Below, in pieces: positions 15,915 to 23,583 of a stretch of 37,431 nt of DNA. The stretch's first letter is position 1, and each line of letters opens with the position of its first letter. Where the stretch lies: contig CANHEA010000019.1 of assembly GCA_947459635.1 (NCBI GenBank), positions 1 to 37,431 of the forward strand. The letters are read 5' to 3'. Position numbers and translations under genes: made by a program. The notes below the pieces were generated by a model. That model did not search any database and had not been told where the DNA came from. It saw only the letters and a list, made by a program, of their open reading frames with translations. The stretch comes from Flavobacteriaceae bacterium. GTDB lineage: Bacteria; Bacteroidota; Bacteroidia; Flavobacteriales; Flavobacteriaceae.

Positions 15915-17300
15915 ATGAAGAAACTATTAATTTTCTTAATCATCAGCCAATTTGCCAATTCGCAAACACCATTTTCTTTTTATCCCGCTTTTAACCCCAC
16001 TGAGGCTGGTTTAAGTTTTGGATCTAAGGTCGATTTGGACGGAAACGAAATTATCGCTTCCAACCAACGAACTGTAGTATATGTATTCGATAAAAACACC
16101 AATGGTGTTCAGCAAAAACAAATCATCTATTCGCCAAATGCATCTGATGGTACGTTTGGTTATTCCATTTCGATAGACAATAATTTTATAGCTATTGGAG
16201 ATCCATTAATCAATAGCGTTGCTGAAGATGCAGGTTCGGTTTTCATTTATAATAAAACAGCAGATTTATATGACTTGCAGCAAATCATTCCTTCACCGGA
16301 ACCTACTGCAAATTATCATTTTGGCAGTTGTGTTAAAGTATTTGGAAACAAATTGTTTATTACAGCTCAGAATAAAGTGTACGGCTTTAATGCATCAAGT
16401 AATGATGGTTCAGTTTATTATTATTTATTTAACGGCACGGAGTGGGTTTTCCAGCAAAAGTTGATAACAGATAATACTTATAGTTCTTTTGGAAACAAAA
16501 TTGAAATAAATGACAACTTACTGGCAATAAGAGCCCAATATGATCCAGATTCATTTCAAGGCGTAAGTTTTTTTAAATTAATTGATGGGAATTATACCTT
16601 CAATGGATATGCAGGTTACACATGTTTAGAAGGTAATTTTGACTTTAGCTTGCATGATAGCAGCCTCTATATATTGTCGAATAGGTTCATTAACACTGCG
16701 GAAATTGTTACGCAAGGACAAGTCAATATTATTGGATTTTTTGAAATCGCACCTGAAATTGACGCTGACCATATTTTTGGAACCATTGCAGCAAGCAACG
16801 ACGATATTTTCTTTGGTTCAACGAGTTATATTTTGCAGCAGAGTCGAAAATTCCCTCTTTTACATTATAAAAGAAATGGAAATACTTGGACATATTACAA
16901 CACTTACAATGGCATTCAGCCCAGCGGTGATGATGATTTCTTTGGAAGCGCTCTTGCGATTAAAGACAATTTACTTATTATCGGTGCACCTCTTGAACGT
17001 ATCATATTGCCTAGTAGTGGAAATATTTACTATTTAGATTATTTATTGGCTAATGAGAAATTTGAACGCAATGGATTTTCTTTATTTCCCAACCCGACAA
17101 ACGATCGCGTTTTTCTCCGCAATAATAATTCGCTAGAAATAAGCAAAATAGAAATCTATTCGGTTTCTGGTAAATTACTGCAAACACAAAACAATAATTT
17201 CAACGAAATTTCACTCGAGAACTTTTCCTCTGGACTGTACTTTGCAAAAATTTATTCTCAAAACGAGGTTTCCGAAAGTTTTAAGATTGTAAAAAATTAA
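15915..17300 (+). CDS. Secreted T9SS-sorted protein with FG-GAP-like repeats, paralogue 2
   Basis: This 461-residue protein is a tandem paralogue of the product of 14479-15876 and lies 38 bp after it, probably in the same transcript. A short signal peptide (MKKLLIFLIISQFANSQ) precedes blade-like repeats: FGSKVDLDGNEIIAS, FGYSISIDNNFIAIGDP, GSVFIYNKTADLYDLQQI, FGSCVKVFGNKLFITA, GSVYYYLFNGTEWVFQQKL and FGSALAIKDNLLIIGAP. The C-terminal T9SS sorting domain begins near residue 380 (FSLFPNPTNDRVFLRN, KIEIYSVSGKLLQT, SGLYFAKIYS) and ends in SFKIVKN, nearly the same last residues as the first copy. The two are alike in domain order throughout but have diverged well in sequence, so the duplication is not recent. 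No enzyme motif is visible. Confidence 0.85.
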   Translation: MKKLLIFLIISQFANSQTPFSFYPAFNPTEAGLSFGSKVDLDGNEIIASNQRTVVYVFDKNTNGVQQKQIIYSPNASDGTFGYSISIDNNFIAIGDPLINSVAEDAGSVFIYNKTADLYDLQQIIPSPEPTANYHFGSCVKVFGNKLFITAQNKVYGFNASSNDGSVYYYLFNGTEWVFQQKLITDNTYSSFGNKIEINDNLLAIRAQYDPDSFQGVSFFKLIDGNYTFNGYAGYTCLEGNFDFSLHDSSLYILSNRFINTAEIVTQGQVNIIGFFEIAPEIDADHIFGTIAASNDDIFFGSTSYILQQSRKFPLLHYKRNGNTWTYYNTYNGIQPSGDDDFFGSALAIKDNLLIIGAPLERIILPSSGNIYYLDYLLANEKFERNGFSLFPNPTNDRVFLRNNNSLEISKIEIYSVSGKLLQTQNNNFNEISLENFSSGLYFAKIYSQNEVSESFKIVKN

Positions 17301-17427
17301 GACAATCCCGTTTTACTACATCGTTTTTGTTAATAACATCCTACGAATAAGTTGCAAATAATCTCGGTTATTACAACCCTATTGCCGAAATTTGCAGCTT
17401 AATTTTTTTACTATGATAACAGATACC

Positions 17428-18513
17428 ATGAAGAAGCATAACTATAGTGCTGGTCCGTGCATACTACCACAAGAAGTTTTTGAAAAATCAGCGGAAGCGA
17501 TTTTAGATTATAATAACTCTGGATTATCTATTTTAGAAATTTCGCACCGTTCCAAAGAATTTATCGCCATCATGGAAGAAGCGAGAGCTTTGGCGTTAGA
17601 CTTATTGGGTTTGACAGGCAAGGGTTATCAGGCCTTATTCTTGAGTGGCGGCGCTAGTTTAGAATTTTTAATGGTGCCATACAACTTGATGAAAGTGGAT
17701 GGAAAAGCAGCGTATCTCGATTCAGGAACTTGGGCAAGCAATGCGATTACTGAAGCCAAAGCTTTTGGTGAAACGGTTGTTGTTGCTTCGTCAAAAAGTG
17801 ATAATTACACACACATTCCTAAAGATTTTGTTATTCCAGCAGAGGCAGATTATTTTCACTGCACCAGTAACAATACGATTTTTGGAACGCAAATGAAAAG
17901 CTTTCCTAAAACCAATATTCCAGTAGTTTGCGATATGAGTTCGGACATATTTTCAAGAGTTATCGACTTCACACAATTCGACTTGATTTATGCCGGAGCA
18001 CAGAAAAATATGGGTCCAGCAGGAACAACATTGGTCATCGTTAAAGAAGAAATTCTTGGAAAAACAGGACGTGCTATTCCAGCGATTTTGGATTATCAAA
18101 AACATATCAAAGCGGAAAGCATGTACAATACGCCGCCTGTATTTCCAGTTTACGCATCCCTACTAACTATGCAATGGTTGAAAGAAAAAGGTGGTGTTGC
18201 AGCCATTGAAATCGAGAATAACGCCAAAGCGGAATTGTTGTACACGGAAATTGATAGAAATCCATATTTCAAAGGTACGGTTGCAAAAGAAGATCGTTCT
18301 TCGATGAACGCGACTTTCTTGTTAGAAAACGAAGCACACACGCCAATTTTTGACACGTTGTGGAAAGAAGCTGGCATTTCTGGAATTACAGGACACCGTT
18401 CGGTGGGTGGTTACAGAGCATCGATGTATAATGCGTTGCCGATAGAAAGCGTACAAGTTTTAGTAGATGTGATGCAAGATTTTGAAAGCAAAGTTTCTGG
18501 AATGAAGTTTTAA
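17428..18513 (+). CDS. serC: 3-phosphoserine aminotransferase
   Basis: SerC converts 3-phosphohydroxypyruvate and glutamate to O-phosphoserine, the second step of serine synthesis, and also acts in the pyridoxal phosphate route of some bacteria. The product has 361 residues from the ATG at 17428, close to the E. coli enzyme. The N-terminal signature is HNYSAGPCILPQEV, the substrate-binding part has SGGASLEFLMVP and TGTWASNA-like DSGTWASNAITEA, and the pyridoxal phosphate lysine is Lys193 in YAGAQKNMGPAGTTLV. C-terminal GHRSVGGYRASMYNALP is conserved. An in-frame ATG at 17413 and a TTG at 17392 would add residues not usual for the family. It is followed by serA, the preceding enzyme in the pathway, after a 284-bp repeat-filled gap. 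Confidence 0.96.
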   Translation: MKKHNYSAGPCILPQEVFEKSAEAILDYNNSGLSILEISHRSKEFIAIMEEARALALDLLGLTGKGYQALFLSGGASLEFLMVPYNLMKVDGKAAYLDSGTWASNAITEAKAFGETVVVASSKSDNYTHIPKDFVIPAEADYFHCTSNNTIFGTQMKSFPKTNIPVVCDMSSDIFSRVIDFTQFDLIYAGAQKNMGPAGTTLVIVKEEILGKTGRAIPAILDYQKHIKAESMYNTPPVFPVYASLLTMQWLKEKGGVAAIEIENNAKAELLYTEIDRNPYFKGTVAKEDRSSMNATFLLENEAHTPIFDTLWKEAGISGITGHRSVGGYRASMYNALPIESVQVLVDVMQDFESKVSGMKF

Positions 18514-18595
18514 TTGATAATTAACAATTTATTCCGCTACGCTCCATACAGTTCGGCTGCGCCTCGGGTGATAATTGATAGTTGATAATTGATAA
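18514..18595. repeat. TGATAATTGA repeats interrupted by a GC-rich box
   Basis: Directly after the serC stop codon, copies of the phrase TGATAATTGA (18516-18529 and 18569-18595) flank a GC-rich 39-bp block at 18530-18568. The block ends with TTCGGCTGCGCCTCGGG, similar to the GC-rich apex of the element at 2461-2480 (TCGACTGCGCTCGGGG on the minus strand). The same phrase recurs at 28653-28680. Confidence 0.55.
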
Positions 18596-18603
18596 AGTGC
18601 TCT

Positions 18604-18676
18604 AGCCCTGATAGCAGCGGCATCCTTTTGCGTAAAGCAATGGAGCAAAAGATATAGCGGATAGCAGGATTAAGCT
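18604..18676 (+). repeat. Dispersed structured element, short form, copy 3 (serC-serA gap)
   Basis: At 73 bp this is the most compact copy. It opens with AGC-CCTG (18604-18610) and closes with CAGG-ATTAA-GCT (18665-18676). The inner stem is ATC-(C)-TTTTGC (18622-18631) with GCAAAA-GAT (18645-18653), keeping the bulged C of copy 1 but with different stem bases. The flanking boxes ATAGCAGCGG and ATAGCGGATAG are purine rich and match the other copies. It lies between serC and serA in gene orientation. Confidence 0.75.
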
Positions 18677-18704
18677 CCTAACAATAAAAAAAGCAACTGA
18701 GCGA

Positions 18705-18767
18705 AAAGTGCCTAAGTGCCTGAGAAAAAAAACTTAGAACCTCAGGAACTCAGAGACTCAGAAACTC
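18705..18767. repeat. CCTAAG / CTCAG phrase repeats
   Basis: The stretch has GTGCCTAAGTGCCTGAG, eight As, then repeated variants of AACTCAG (CTTAGAAC, CTCAGGAACTCAG, ACTCAGAAACTC). CCTGAG (18719-18724) can pair with CTCAGG (18741-18746), and CTAAG (18712-18716) with CTTAG (18733-18737); the two pairings cross. It is a third type of head-to-head phrase array, placed just before serA. Confidence 0.5.
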
Positions 18768-18797
18768 AAAAATAAACGAATAAACGATTAAACAATA

Positions 18798-19760
18798 ATG
18801 AAAGTTTTAGCCAATGATGGAATTTCTGAAAGCGGTAGAATAGCTTTAGAAAAAGGTGGATTTGAAGTAATTACAACCAAAGTAGCGCAAGAGCAGGTAG
18901 CCAATTATGTGAATGCCAACAACGTGAGTGTTGTTTTGGTTCGCAGCGCGACCAAGGTGAGAAAAGATATAATTGATGCTTGTCCTGGACTAAAAATTAT
19001 TGGTCGTGGCGGTGTTGGTATGGATAATATTGATGTAGAATATGCGCGATCAAAAGGAGTTCACGTAATTAATACGCCGGCATCTTCTTCGGAAAGTGTG
19101 GCGGAATTGGTGTTTGCACATTTGTTTACCGGCGTTCGTTTCTTGCAAGACTCCAATAGAAATATGCCATTGGAAGGCGATACCAATTTTGACGGTTTGA
19201 AAAAAGCGTATGCCAACGGTATCGAATTGCGTGGAAAAACTTTAGGAATTATTGGATTTGGCCGTATTGGTCAAGCTACGGCAAAAATGGCGTTGGGATT
19301 GGGTATGCGAGTGATTGCTGCCGATAAATATGTGGACAATGCTGAAATCAGAGTTGATTTTTACAACAATCAATTTATCAATGTAGATATTGTGACGGAA
19401 CCTTTAGAAGATTTGTTCAAACACGCCGATTTTATTACACTTCACGTGCCTGCGCAAAACGGTTATGTGATTGGTCGTGATGAAATTGCTGCGATGAAAG
19501 ATAATGTAGGAATTATCAACTGCTCTCGTGGTGGTGTGATTGACGAAGTAGCATTGATTGAGGCTTTAGATGCTGGAAAAGTACTTTTTGCAGGTTTGGA
19601 TGTTTTTGAAAACGAGCCTACTCCAGAAATTAAAATCTTGATGCATCCTAAAATTTCCTTGACGCCACATATTGGAGCTGCTACATTAGAAGCTCAAGAT
19701 AGAATCGGAACGGAATTGGCAGAACAAATTAGTAGCATTTTAAAATCCGAAAAAGTATAA
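18798..19760 (+). CDS. serA: D-3-phosphoglycerate dehydrogenase, short form
   Basis: SerA oxidises 3-phosphoglycerate to 3-phosphohydroxypyruvate with NAD, the first committed step of serine synthesis. The 320-residue product has the D-2-hydroxyacid dehydrogenase fold: the Rossmann motif GFGRIGQ at 153-159, catalytic Arg244 in [10 protein letters not shown], the Glu in DVFENEPTP (near 273) and His291 in LTPHIGAAT. There is no C-terminal ACT regulatory domain, so the serine feedback seen for the long E. coli enzyme is not expected by the same mechanism. The ATG follows a repeat-rich gap after serC. A strong terminator lies 24 bp downstream. Other D-2-hydroxyacid dehydrogenases share these motifs; serC next door decides the assignment. 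Confidence 0.93.
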   Translation: MKVLANDGISESGRIALEKGGFEVITTKVAQEQVANYVNANNVSVVLVRSATKVRKDIIDACPGLKIIGRGGVGMDNIDVEYARSKGVHVINTPASSSESVAELVFAHLFTGVRFLQDSNRNMPLEGDTNFDGLKKAYANGIELRGKTLGIIGFGRIGQATAKMALGLGMRVIAADKYVDNAEIRVDFYNNQFINVDIVTEPLEDLFKHADFITLHVPAQNGYVIGRDEIAAMKDNVGIINCSRGGVIDEVALIEALDAGKVLFAGLDVFENEPTPEIKILMHPKISLTPHIGAATLEAQDRIGTELAEQISSILKSEKV

Positions 19761-19783
19761 TTTACTTTTTTGTTCATTATAGA

Positions 19784-19813
19784 AAGTCAGGCTTTATGCT
19801 TGACTTTTTTTTT
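19784..19813 (+). terminator. Intrinsic terminator of serA
   Basis: AAGTCAGGC (19784-19792) pairs with GCTTGACTT around a 5-nt loop, with one G-T pair, and is followed by a nine-T run. Confidence 0.9.
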
Positions 19814-19819
19814 GCTTGT

Positions 19820-19874
19820 AAAGCCGCAGATTCGCAAAGATGAGTACAACATTTCTTTGCGCCTTTGCGGCTTT
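19820..19874. repeat. GCAAAG / CTTTGC phrase palindrome
   Basis: AAAGCCGC (19820-19827) and GCAAAGA (19834-19840) pair with TCTTTGC (19854-19860) and GCGGCTTT (19867-19874), giving 15 bp of perfect pairing around a symmetric 6 by 6 internal loop and a 13-nt apical loop. It lies between the serA terminator and the DUF937 promoter, with no T run, so it is not itself a terminator. Confidence 0.6.
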
Positions 19875-19917
19875 GCGGGCCTTACTTTATTTTGATATTA
19901 TTTTTGTTACTTGTGCT

Positions 19918-19949
19918 TTGCAATCAAAAGCAGTTTTTAGTTAACTTTG
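19918..19949 (+). promoter_or_regulatory. Promoter of the DUF937 gene
   Basis: TTG at 19918-19920, a 21-bp spacer and TAACTTTG at 19942-19949 match the Bacteroidota -33/-7 consensus. Transcription should start near 19955, which decides for the ATG at 19976. Confidence 0.7.
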
Positions 19950-19975
19950 ATTTCCAACCTTTAAAATTCAAAACC

Positions 19976-20533
19976 ATGTTTGAACAATTAACCCAATTAG
20001 TACAACAATTCGGTCAAGCAGCAATAGTTAAAAACGAGGCGGTTCCAAACGAACAGAATGAAGCGGTGATGAATGAAGCGAGTAGTTCCATACTTGATGG
20101 CCTAAAAAAAATGGTTGCAAATGGAAATGTTTCAGATGTAGCCAGCTTAATTAATGGAAGTGCCTCGGCTGATGCCTCAAATCCAGTGGTGCAAAAATTG
20201 AAAGAACAATTGACGGGTAGTTTGGGTGAAAAGTTTGGACTAAGTGGCGACGCTGCTTCGGATGTGGCAGGCAACTTGATTCCCAAAGTACTGGGTTCAT
20301 TAGTTGGAAACGCCAAAGATCCCAATCACAAAGGCTTTGAAGTTTCAGATTTGGTCAATGCCATTTCGGGAGGCAAAGGTAATTCAGAACTAATGGATGC
20401 CGTTTCTCAATATGGCGGACAATTTGGCTTAGACCAAAATGCGGATGGAAAAGTAGATATGAGCGACGCTATGGCAGCAGTCAGCAAAAAAGGCGGCATC
20501 GGCGGACTACTAGGTAAGCTGTTCGGAAAGTAA
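19976..20533 (+). CDS. DUF937 (YidB-like) domain protein
   Basis: The function is unknown. The product has 185 residues and matches the DUF937 family: helical, Gly/Ala/Ser rich, with DLVNAISGGKGNSELMDAVSQYGGQFG in the middle (in part) and the tail GGIGGLLGKLFGK. There is no signal peptide. The stretch DQNADGKVDMSDAM (about residues 152-165) looks like an EF-hand or dockerin-type calcium loop (D-x-N-x-D-G-x-x-D), which I infer may bind calcium. The start follows from the promoter at 19918-19949; an in-frame upstream extension to 19865 would lie before the transcript start. It is a single-gene unit between two terminators, downstream of serA. Confidence 0.82.
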   Translation: MFEQLTQLVQQFGQAAIVKNEAVPNEQNEAVMNEASSSILDGLKKMVANGNVSDVASLINGSASADASNPVVQKLKEQLTGSLGEKFGLSGDAASDVAGNLIPKVLGSLVGNAKDPNHKGFEVSDLVNAISGGKGNSELMDAVSQYGGQFGLDQNADGKVDMSDAMAAVSKKGGIGGLLGKLFGK

Positions 20534-20561
20534 TACGAACGAGCGTTATATAAAACAATGA

Positions 20562-20589
20562 AAGTCGGGCGAGTTGCTTGACTTTTTTT
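20562..20589 (+). terminator. Intrinsic terminator of the DUF937 gene
   Basis: AAGTCGGGC pairs with GCTTGACTT with two G-T pairs, a 5-nt loop and a seven-T run. It resembles the serA terminator, including the AAGTC / GACTT base. Confidence 0.85.
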
Positions 20590-20654
20590 GTTAAAAGAGC
20601 CAATACTGCGACAGATTAAAGATGGATTTGCTAACTTTATGGAAAGAATTTCAA

Positions 20655-21062
20655 ATGAAGAACATCGCCGCGGCACTTGTAATTTTGCTCTTAATTTGCT
20701 GTTGTTCGCAAAAAAAGTCTCTAGTGCCCGATAAGGCTGACGAAGTTGCATTGACAAAAGATACGATTCGAATTGCCAATGATTCCTTAGAATACGAAGT
20801 GATTATTATTGAACCAGGATTTAATGCTTGGTTAACGACGCAAAAGCCTCGAAATTACTATTCACTAATTTACTTAGAAAACCGGAATATCCGATTTGTT
20901 ACAGAATGGAATAATCGTGTGGCACAGCCTTACCGATATGATCCGAACTTATATGAAATGCGAATTGACTACTTCACGCATATTCACTATGGCTATGAAG
21001 TGAATTATTTGTTATATCACTATTTTATGTACTTTCAAAGCAGATACAAACAGCGATTATGA
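20655..21062 (+). CDS. Small lipoprotein, probably DUF6146 family
   Basis: The function is unknown. From the ATG at 20655 the product has 135 residues: MKNIAAALVILLLICCCSQ is a lipoprotein signal peptide with the acylated cysteine in the CCC run, so it is likely anchored to the outer or inner membrane. The body is aromatic rich, with FNAWLTTQKPRNYYS, LYEMRIDYFTHIHYGYEVNYLLYHYF and a basic end. I recall this as a conserved flavobacterial family, DUF6146. An in-frame ATG at 20622 would add 11 residues before the signal peptide and is less likely. The next gene, 38 bp downstream, has its own promoter core. Confidence 0.72.
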   Translation: MKNIAAALVILLLICCCSQKKSLVPDKADEVALTKDTIRIANDSLEYEVIIIEPGFNAWLTTQKPRNYYSLIYLENRNIRFVTEWNNRVAQPYRYDPNLYEMRIDYFTHIHYGYEVNYLLYHYFMYFQSRYKQRL

Positions 21063-21075
21063 AAAGATTCTCCAT

Positions 21076-21083
21076 TATATTTG
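21076..21083 (+). promoter_or_regulatory. Putative -7 element of the gene at 21101
   Basis: TATATTTG fits TAnnTTTG exactly, 17 bp before the ATG. No well-spaced TTG is seen. Confidence 0.5.
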
Positions 21084-21100
21084 CAGTCAATTCTTAGCAT

Positions 21101-21418
21101 ATGGCAGGTTTTAAAGAACGATGGGGAATTGTATCTAATTTCCAACTTAGCGTAATTATTGTCGTTTTCGCAATTACCGGATCGGCATCAGCGTGGCTAT
21201 CTAAACCATTTTGCTTGTTGCTTGGTATTACAAAAGAGGAATTGGGTTTTTGGTTTACGCCCATTCGATTGTTATTGATTTTTCCCATTTATCAAGTGCT
21301 TCTAGTAGCAATAGGCTTTTTATTCGGTCAATTTAAATTCTTTTGGGCGTTTGAAAAGAAAATGTTACGAAGCATGAAATTGGGTTTCTTACTGCCGAAA
21401 GAAAAAGATTCAAAATAA
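21101..21418 (+). CDS. Small inner-membrane protein, probably DUF6787 family
   Basis: The function is unknown. The 105-residue product has two predicted membrane spans, about residues 16-36 (LSVIIVVFAITGSASAWL) and 53-76 (PIRLLLIFPIYQVLLVAIGFLFG), with a basic C-terminal tail (EKKMLRSMKLGFLLPKEKDSK). I recall this as a short flavobacterial family, DUF6787. It lies after the DUF6146-like lipoprotein gene and is convergent with folE, with a terminator between them. Confidence 0.72.
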   Translation: MAGFKERWGIVSNFQLSVIIVVFAITGSASAWLSKPFCLLLGITKEELGFWFTPIRLLLIFPIYQVLLVAIGFLFGQFKFFWAFEKKMLRSMKLGFLLPKEKDSK

Positions 21419-21442
21419 AAAAAACGCCCCGATGAAGAGGCG
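21417..21442 (-). terminator. Intrinsic terminator of msrA-folE
   Basis: On the minus strand CGCCTC pairs with GGGGCG (one G-T pair) around a 6-nt loop and is followed by eight Ts. It overlaps the stop codon of the convergent gene at 21101-21418. Confidence 0.65.
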
Positions 21443-21466
21443 AATTTGCAATGGGCATTGGCAGTA

Positions 21467-22138
21467 CTATTTTTCAGTCTTCAACATATTGAAGAAGTCG
21501 TTTCGATTTTCTTTCTCGTTAAAAATTCCGCCATATTGCAGTGTTGACGTATAACTCGATTCATCTTTGATACCTCTACTTGAAACACACAAATGTGTTG
21601 CTTCAACCACAATGATGACATCTTCTGTTTGCAATGCTGACTTTAATTCGTTGAAGATTTGCATTATCATTCGTTCTTGCACTTGTGGTCGACGGGCGTA
21701 ATAATCTACAATTCGATTTAGTTTTGATAGTCCAATAACTTTTCCACTCGAAACGTAGCCGATATGCGCTTTCCCGATTATTGGCAAGAAATGGTGCTCA
21801 CAAGTGGAGTTGAACGTGATGTTCGCTTCTACCAACATTTTATCATAGTGGTAACTATTTTCGAATACAGATAATTTCGGTTTATTCTGCGGGTTGAGTC
21901 CACTAAAAATCTCCTCCACAAACATTTTCGCCACCCGATGAGGCGTTCCTCGAAGGCTGTCATCCGTCATATCCAATCCCAATTCTTCCATAATACTGTG
22001 GAAGTGCTTTTCAATTACTGCCTTTTTTTGCGCATCCGTTTTGACAAAAGCATCTGGACGTAATGGTGTTTCCGCCGATGACATTTGGTGTTCGTCGCCT
22101 ATAATTTCGAAAATTTCTTTTTCAGTTAGCGTGTTCAT
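21467..22138 (-). CDS. folE: GTP cyclohydrolase I
   Basis: FolE opens GTP to 7,8-dihydroneopterin triphosphate, the first step of folate and pterin synthesis. It has 223 residues, the normal length. The zinc ligands are visible as Cys113 and His116 in TCEHHFLPIIGKAHIGYV and Cys184 in THLCVSSRGI. The active-site stretch GLSKLNRIVDYYARRPQVQERM is intact, as is RGTPHRVAKMFVEE. The gene starts at an ATG 20 bp after the msrA stop codon on the same strand, so msrA and folE are probably one transcript. There is no sign of the alternative zinc-independent form. Confidence 0.97.
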   Translation of the reverse strand: MNTLTEKEIFEIIGDEHQMSSAETPLRPDAFVKTDAQKKAVIEKHFHSIMEELGLDMTDDSLRGTPHRVAKMFVEEIFSGLNPQNKPKLSVFENSYHYDKMLVEANITFNSTCEHHFLPIIGKAHIGYVSSGKVIGLSKLNRIVDYYARRPQVQERMIMQIFNELKSALQTEDVIIVVEATHLCVSSRGIKDESSYTSTLQYGGIFNEKENRNDFFNMLKTEK

Positions 22139-22158
22139 ATTTGATAAATTTAAGAGCC

Positions 22159-22728
22159 TTATTTTTTAAGTTTTGATGAAAACAACTCTTGCAGTTTTTC
22201 CATTTTCGGTGTAATTACATAACTACAATATCCCAATGACTTATTGAGATTGTAATAATTTTGATGATAATCTTCAGCAACATAAAACTGACTCGTCTTT
22301 GAAATCTTAGTAACGATTGGCTTTGAAAACGTCTTTGCCACCGTCAGTAAATTGATATAATCCTCCGCAAATTGACGCTGATGATCATTATGATAAAAAA
22401 TTTCACTGCGGTATTGGGTGCCCAAATCATTTCCTTGGCGATTCAAAGTTGTTGGGTCATGCGTTGCAAAAAACACTTGTAGCAAATCGCTATAGCTAAT
22501 TTCATTCCCATCATAGGTTATTTGAACTGCCTCCGCATGACCTGTTTCACCTGTGCATATTTCTTTATATGTTGGGTTGAGTGTCTTCCCTCCTATATAA
22601 CCAGATTCGACACTTTTGACACCGTTCAAAGACAGGAAAACTGCTTCGGTACACCAAAAACAACCACCAGCAAAAGTGGCCACTTCGATTTTAGTATGTA
22701 ACGAATCTATATTTGTATCTGTGGTCAT
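22159..22728 (-). CDS. msrA: Peptide methionine-S-sulfoxide reductase
   Basis: MsrA reduces the S form of methionine sulfoxide in proteins and peptides. The 189-residue product has the catalytic GCFWC motif with Cys23, followed by TEAVFLSLNGVKSVESGYIGG, YKEICTGETGHAEAVQ, the DPTTLNRQGNDLGTQYRS segment and the C-terminal EDYHQNYYN. A second cysteine in LGYCSYVI may serve as the resolving residue. The ATG at 22728 is used, since the in-frame TTG at 22773 lies inside a promoter core (22771-22778). No signal peptide is seen with this start, so it should be cytoplasmic. It heads a transcript with folE. There is no fused MsrB domain. Confidence 0.95.
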   Translation of the reverse strand: MTTDTNIDSLHTKIEVATFAGGCFWCTEAVFLSLNGVKSVESGYIGGKTLNPTYKEICTGETGHAEAVQITYDGNEISYSDLLQVFFATHDPTTLNRQGNDLGTQYRSEIFYHNDHQRQFAEDYINLLTVAKTFSKPIVTKISKTSQFYVAEDYHQNYYNLNKSLGYCSYVITPKMEKLQELFSSKLKK

Positions 22729-22770
22729 CAATTTATTTAAGCGGTTAGAATGGTAATTATTTTTGTTTAA

Positions 22771-22778
22771 CAAAAGTA
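22771..22778 (-). promoter_or_regulatory. Putative -7 element of msrA-folE
   Basis: TACTTTTG on the minus strand fits TAnnTTTG, 43 bp before the msrA ATG. It overlaps an in-frame TTG, which excludes that codon as the start. Confidence 0.5.
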
Positions 22779-22915
22779 AGTAAAAATTAAACAGTAAATT
22801 TAAATTAACTTTTATTTATTAATTGTCATAAGTCGACGTTGATGCAATCCACGCTTTTGTTGTATTCTTTCCAATATTTCTAAAAAACTTTGTTTCTTTG
22901 TAAAAACAGATTGAT

Positions 22916-23578
22916 ATGATTCACGCCAAAAATATTACTAAATCGTATGATCAACTTCAAGTGTTGAAAGGCGTAGACTTAGATATCAAACAGGGTGAAA
23001 TCGTTTCCATTGTTGGTGCGTCTGGAGCTGGAAAAACAACGCTTTTGCAAATACTTGGCACTTTGGATCAGCCAACGGTAACAAGTGAAACAATATTGCA
23101 AATCAACGGCCAAGATGTCCTAAAGATGAACGACAAGGCTTTGTCGCAATTTAGAAATTTGCACTTGGGATTTATTTTTCAATTTCATCAGCTTTTGCCT
23201 GAGTTTACTGCTTTAGAAAATGTTTGTATTCCAGCTTTTATTGCCAACAAAAACAAAAAGGAAATAGAAGTTGAGGCTCAAAAACTATTATCATATCTCG
23301 GATTATCTGACCGAATTCATCACAAGCCCAATGCACTATCCGGCGGAGAACAACAAAGAGTTGCGGTGGCACGCGCATTGATCAATAAGCCCGCGATTAT
23401 CTTTGCAGACGAACCTTCTGGAAATCTAGACACTACTTCTGCCGAAAACTTGCATCAGTTGTTTTTCGACCTTCGTGATAAATTCGGACAAACCTTTGTG
23501 ATTGTTACGCATAACGAAGAACTGGCAAATATGGCCGACCGAAAGTTGACCATGGTTGACGGAAAAATATCTTCTTAA
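22916..23578 (+). CDS. ABC transporter ATP-binding protein, LolD-like
   Basis: This is a 220-residue ATPase of the LolD/MacB type. Walker A is GASGAGKTT (residues 34-42), the Q-loop is [17 protein letters not shown], the signature is LSGGEQQR (141-148), Walker B is IIFADEP (161-167), and the D-loop and H-loop are SGNLDT and VIVTHN. The stretch [13 protein letters not shown] is typical of LolD, which drives release of lipoproteins from the inner membrane. The permease partner (LolC/E) is not adjacent; the next gene, 5 bp downstream, encodes a different kind of membrane protein. A weak promoter (TTG 22860-22862, 22-bp spacer, AAACTTTG) precedes it. Roles in cell division or macrolide export (FtsE or MacB types) are alternatives. 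Confidence 0.85.
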   Translation: MIHAKNITKSYDQLQVLKGVDLDIKQGEIVSIVGASGAGKTTLLQILGTLDQPTVTSETILQINGQDVLKMNDKALSQFRNLHLGFIFQFHQLLPEFTALENVCIPAFIANKNKKEIEVEAQKLLSYLGLSDRIHHKPNALSGGEQQRVAVARALINKPAIIFADEPSGNLDTTSAENLHQLFFDLRDKFGQTFVIVTHNEELANMADRKLTMVDGKISS

Positions 23579-23583
23579 GTCTT

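Noticed and set aside
19865..19975. Upstream extension of the DUF937 gene, giving a hydrophobic start
   Set aside because: A well-formed promoter (19918-19949) lies inside it, so the transcript starts after it. The apparent signal sequence is chance.
20622..20654. Earlier ATG for the lipoprotein gene
   Set aside because: It would place 11 mostly non-hydrophobic residues before a clean lipoprotein signal that begins at the second ATG.
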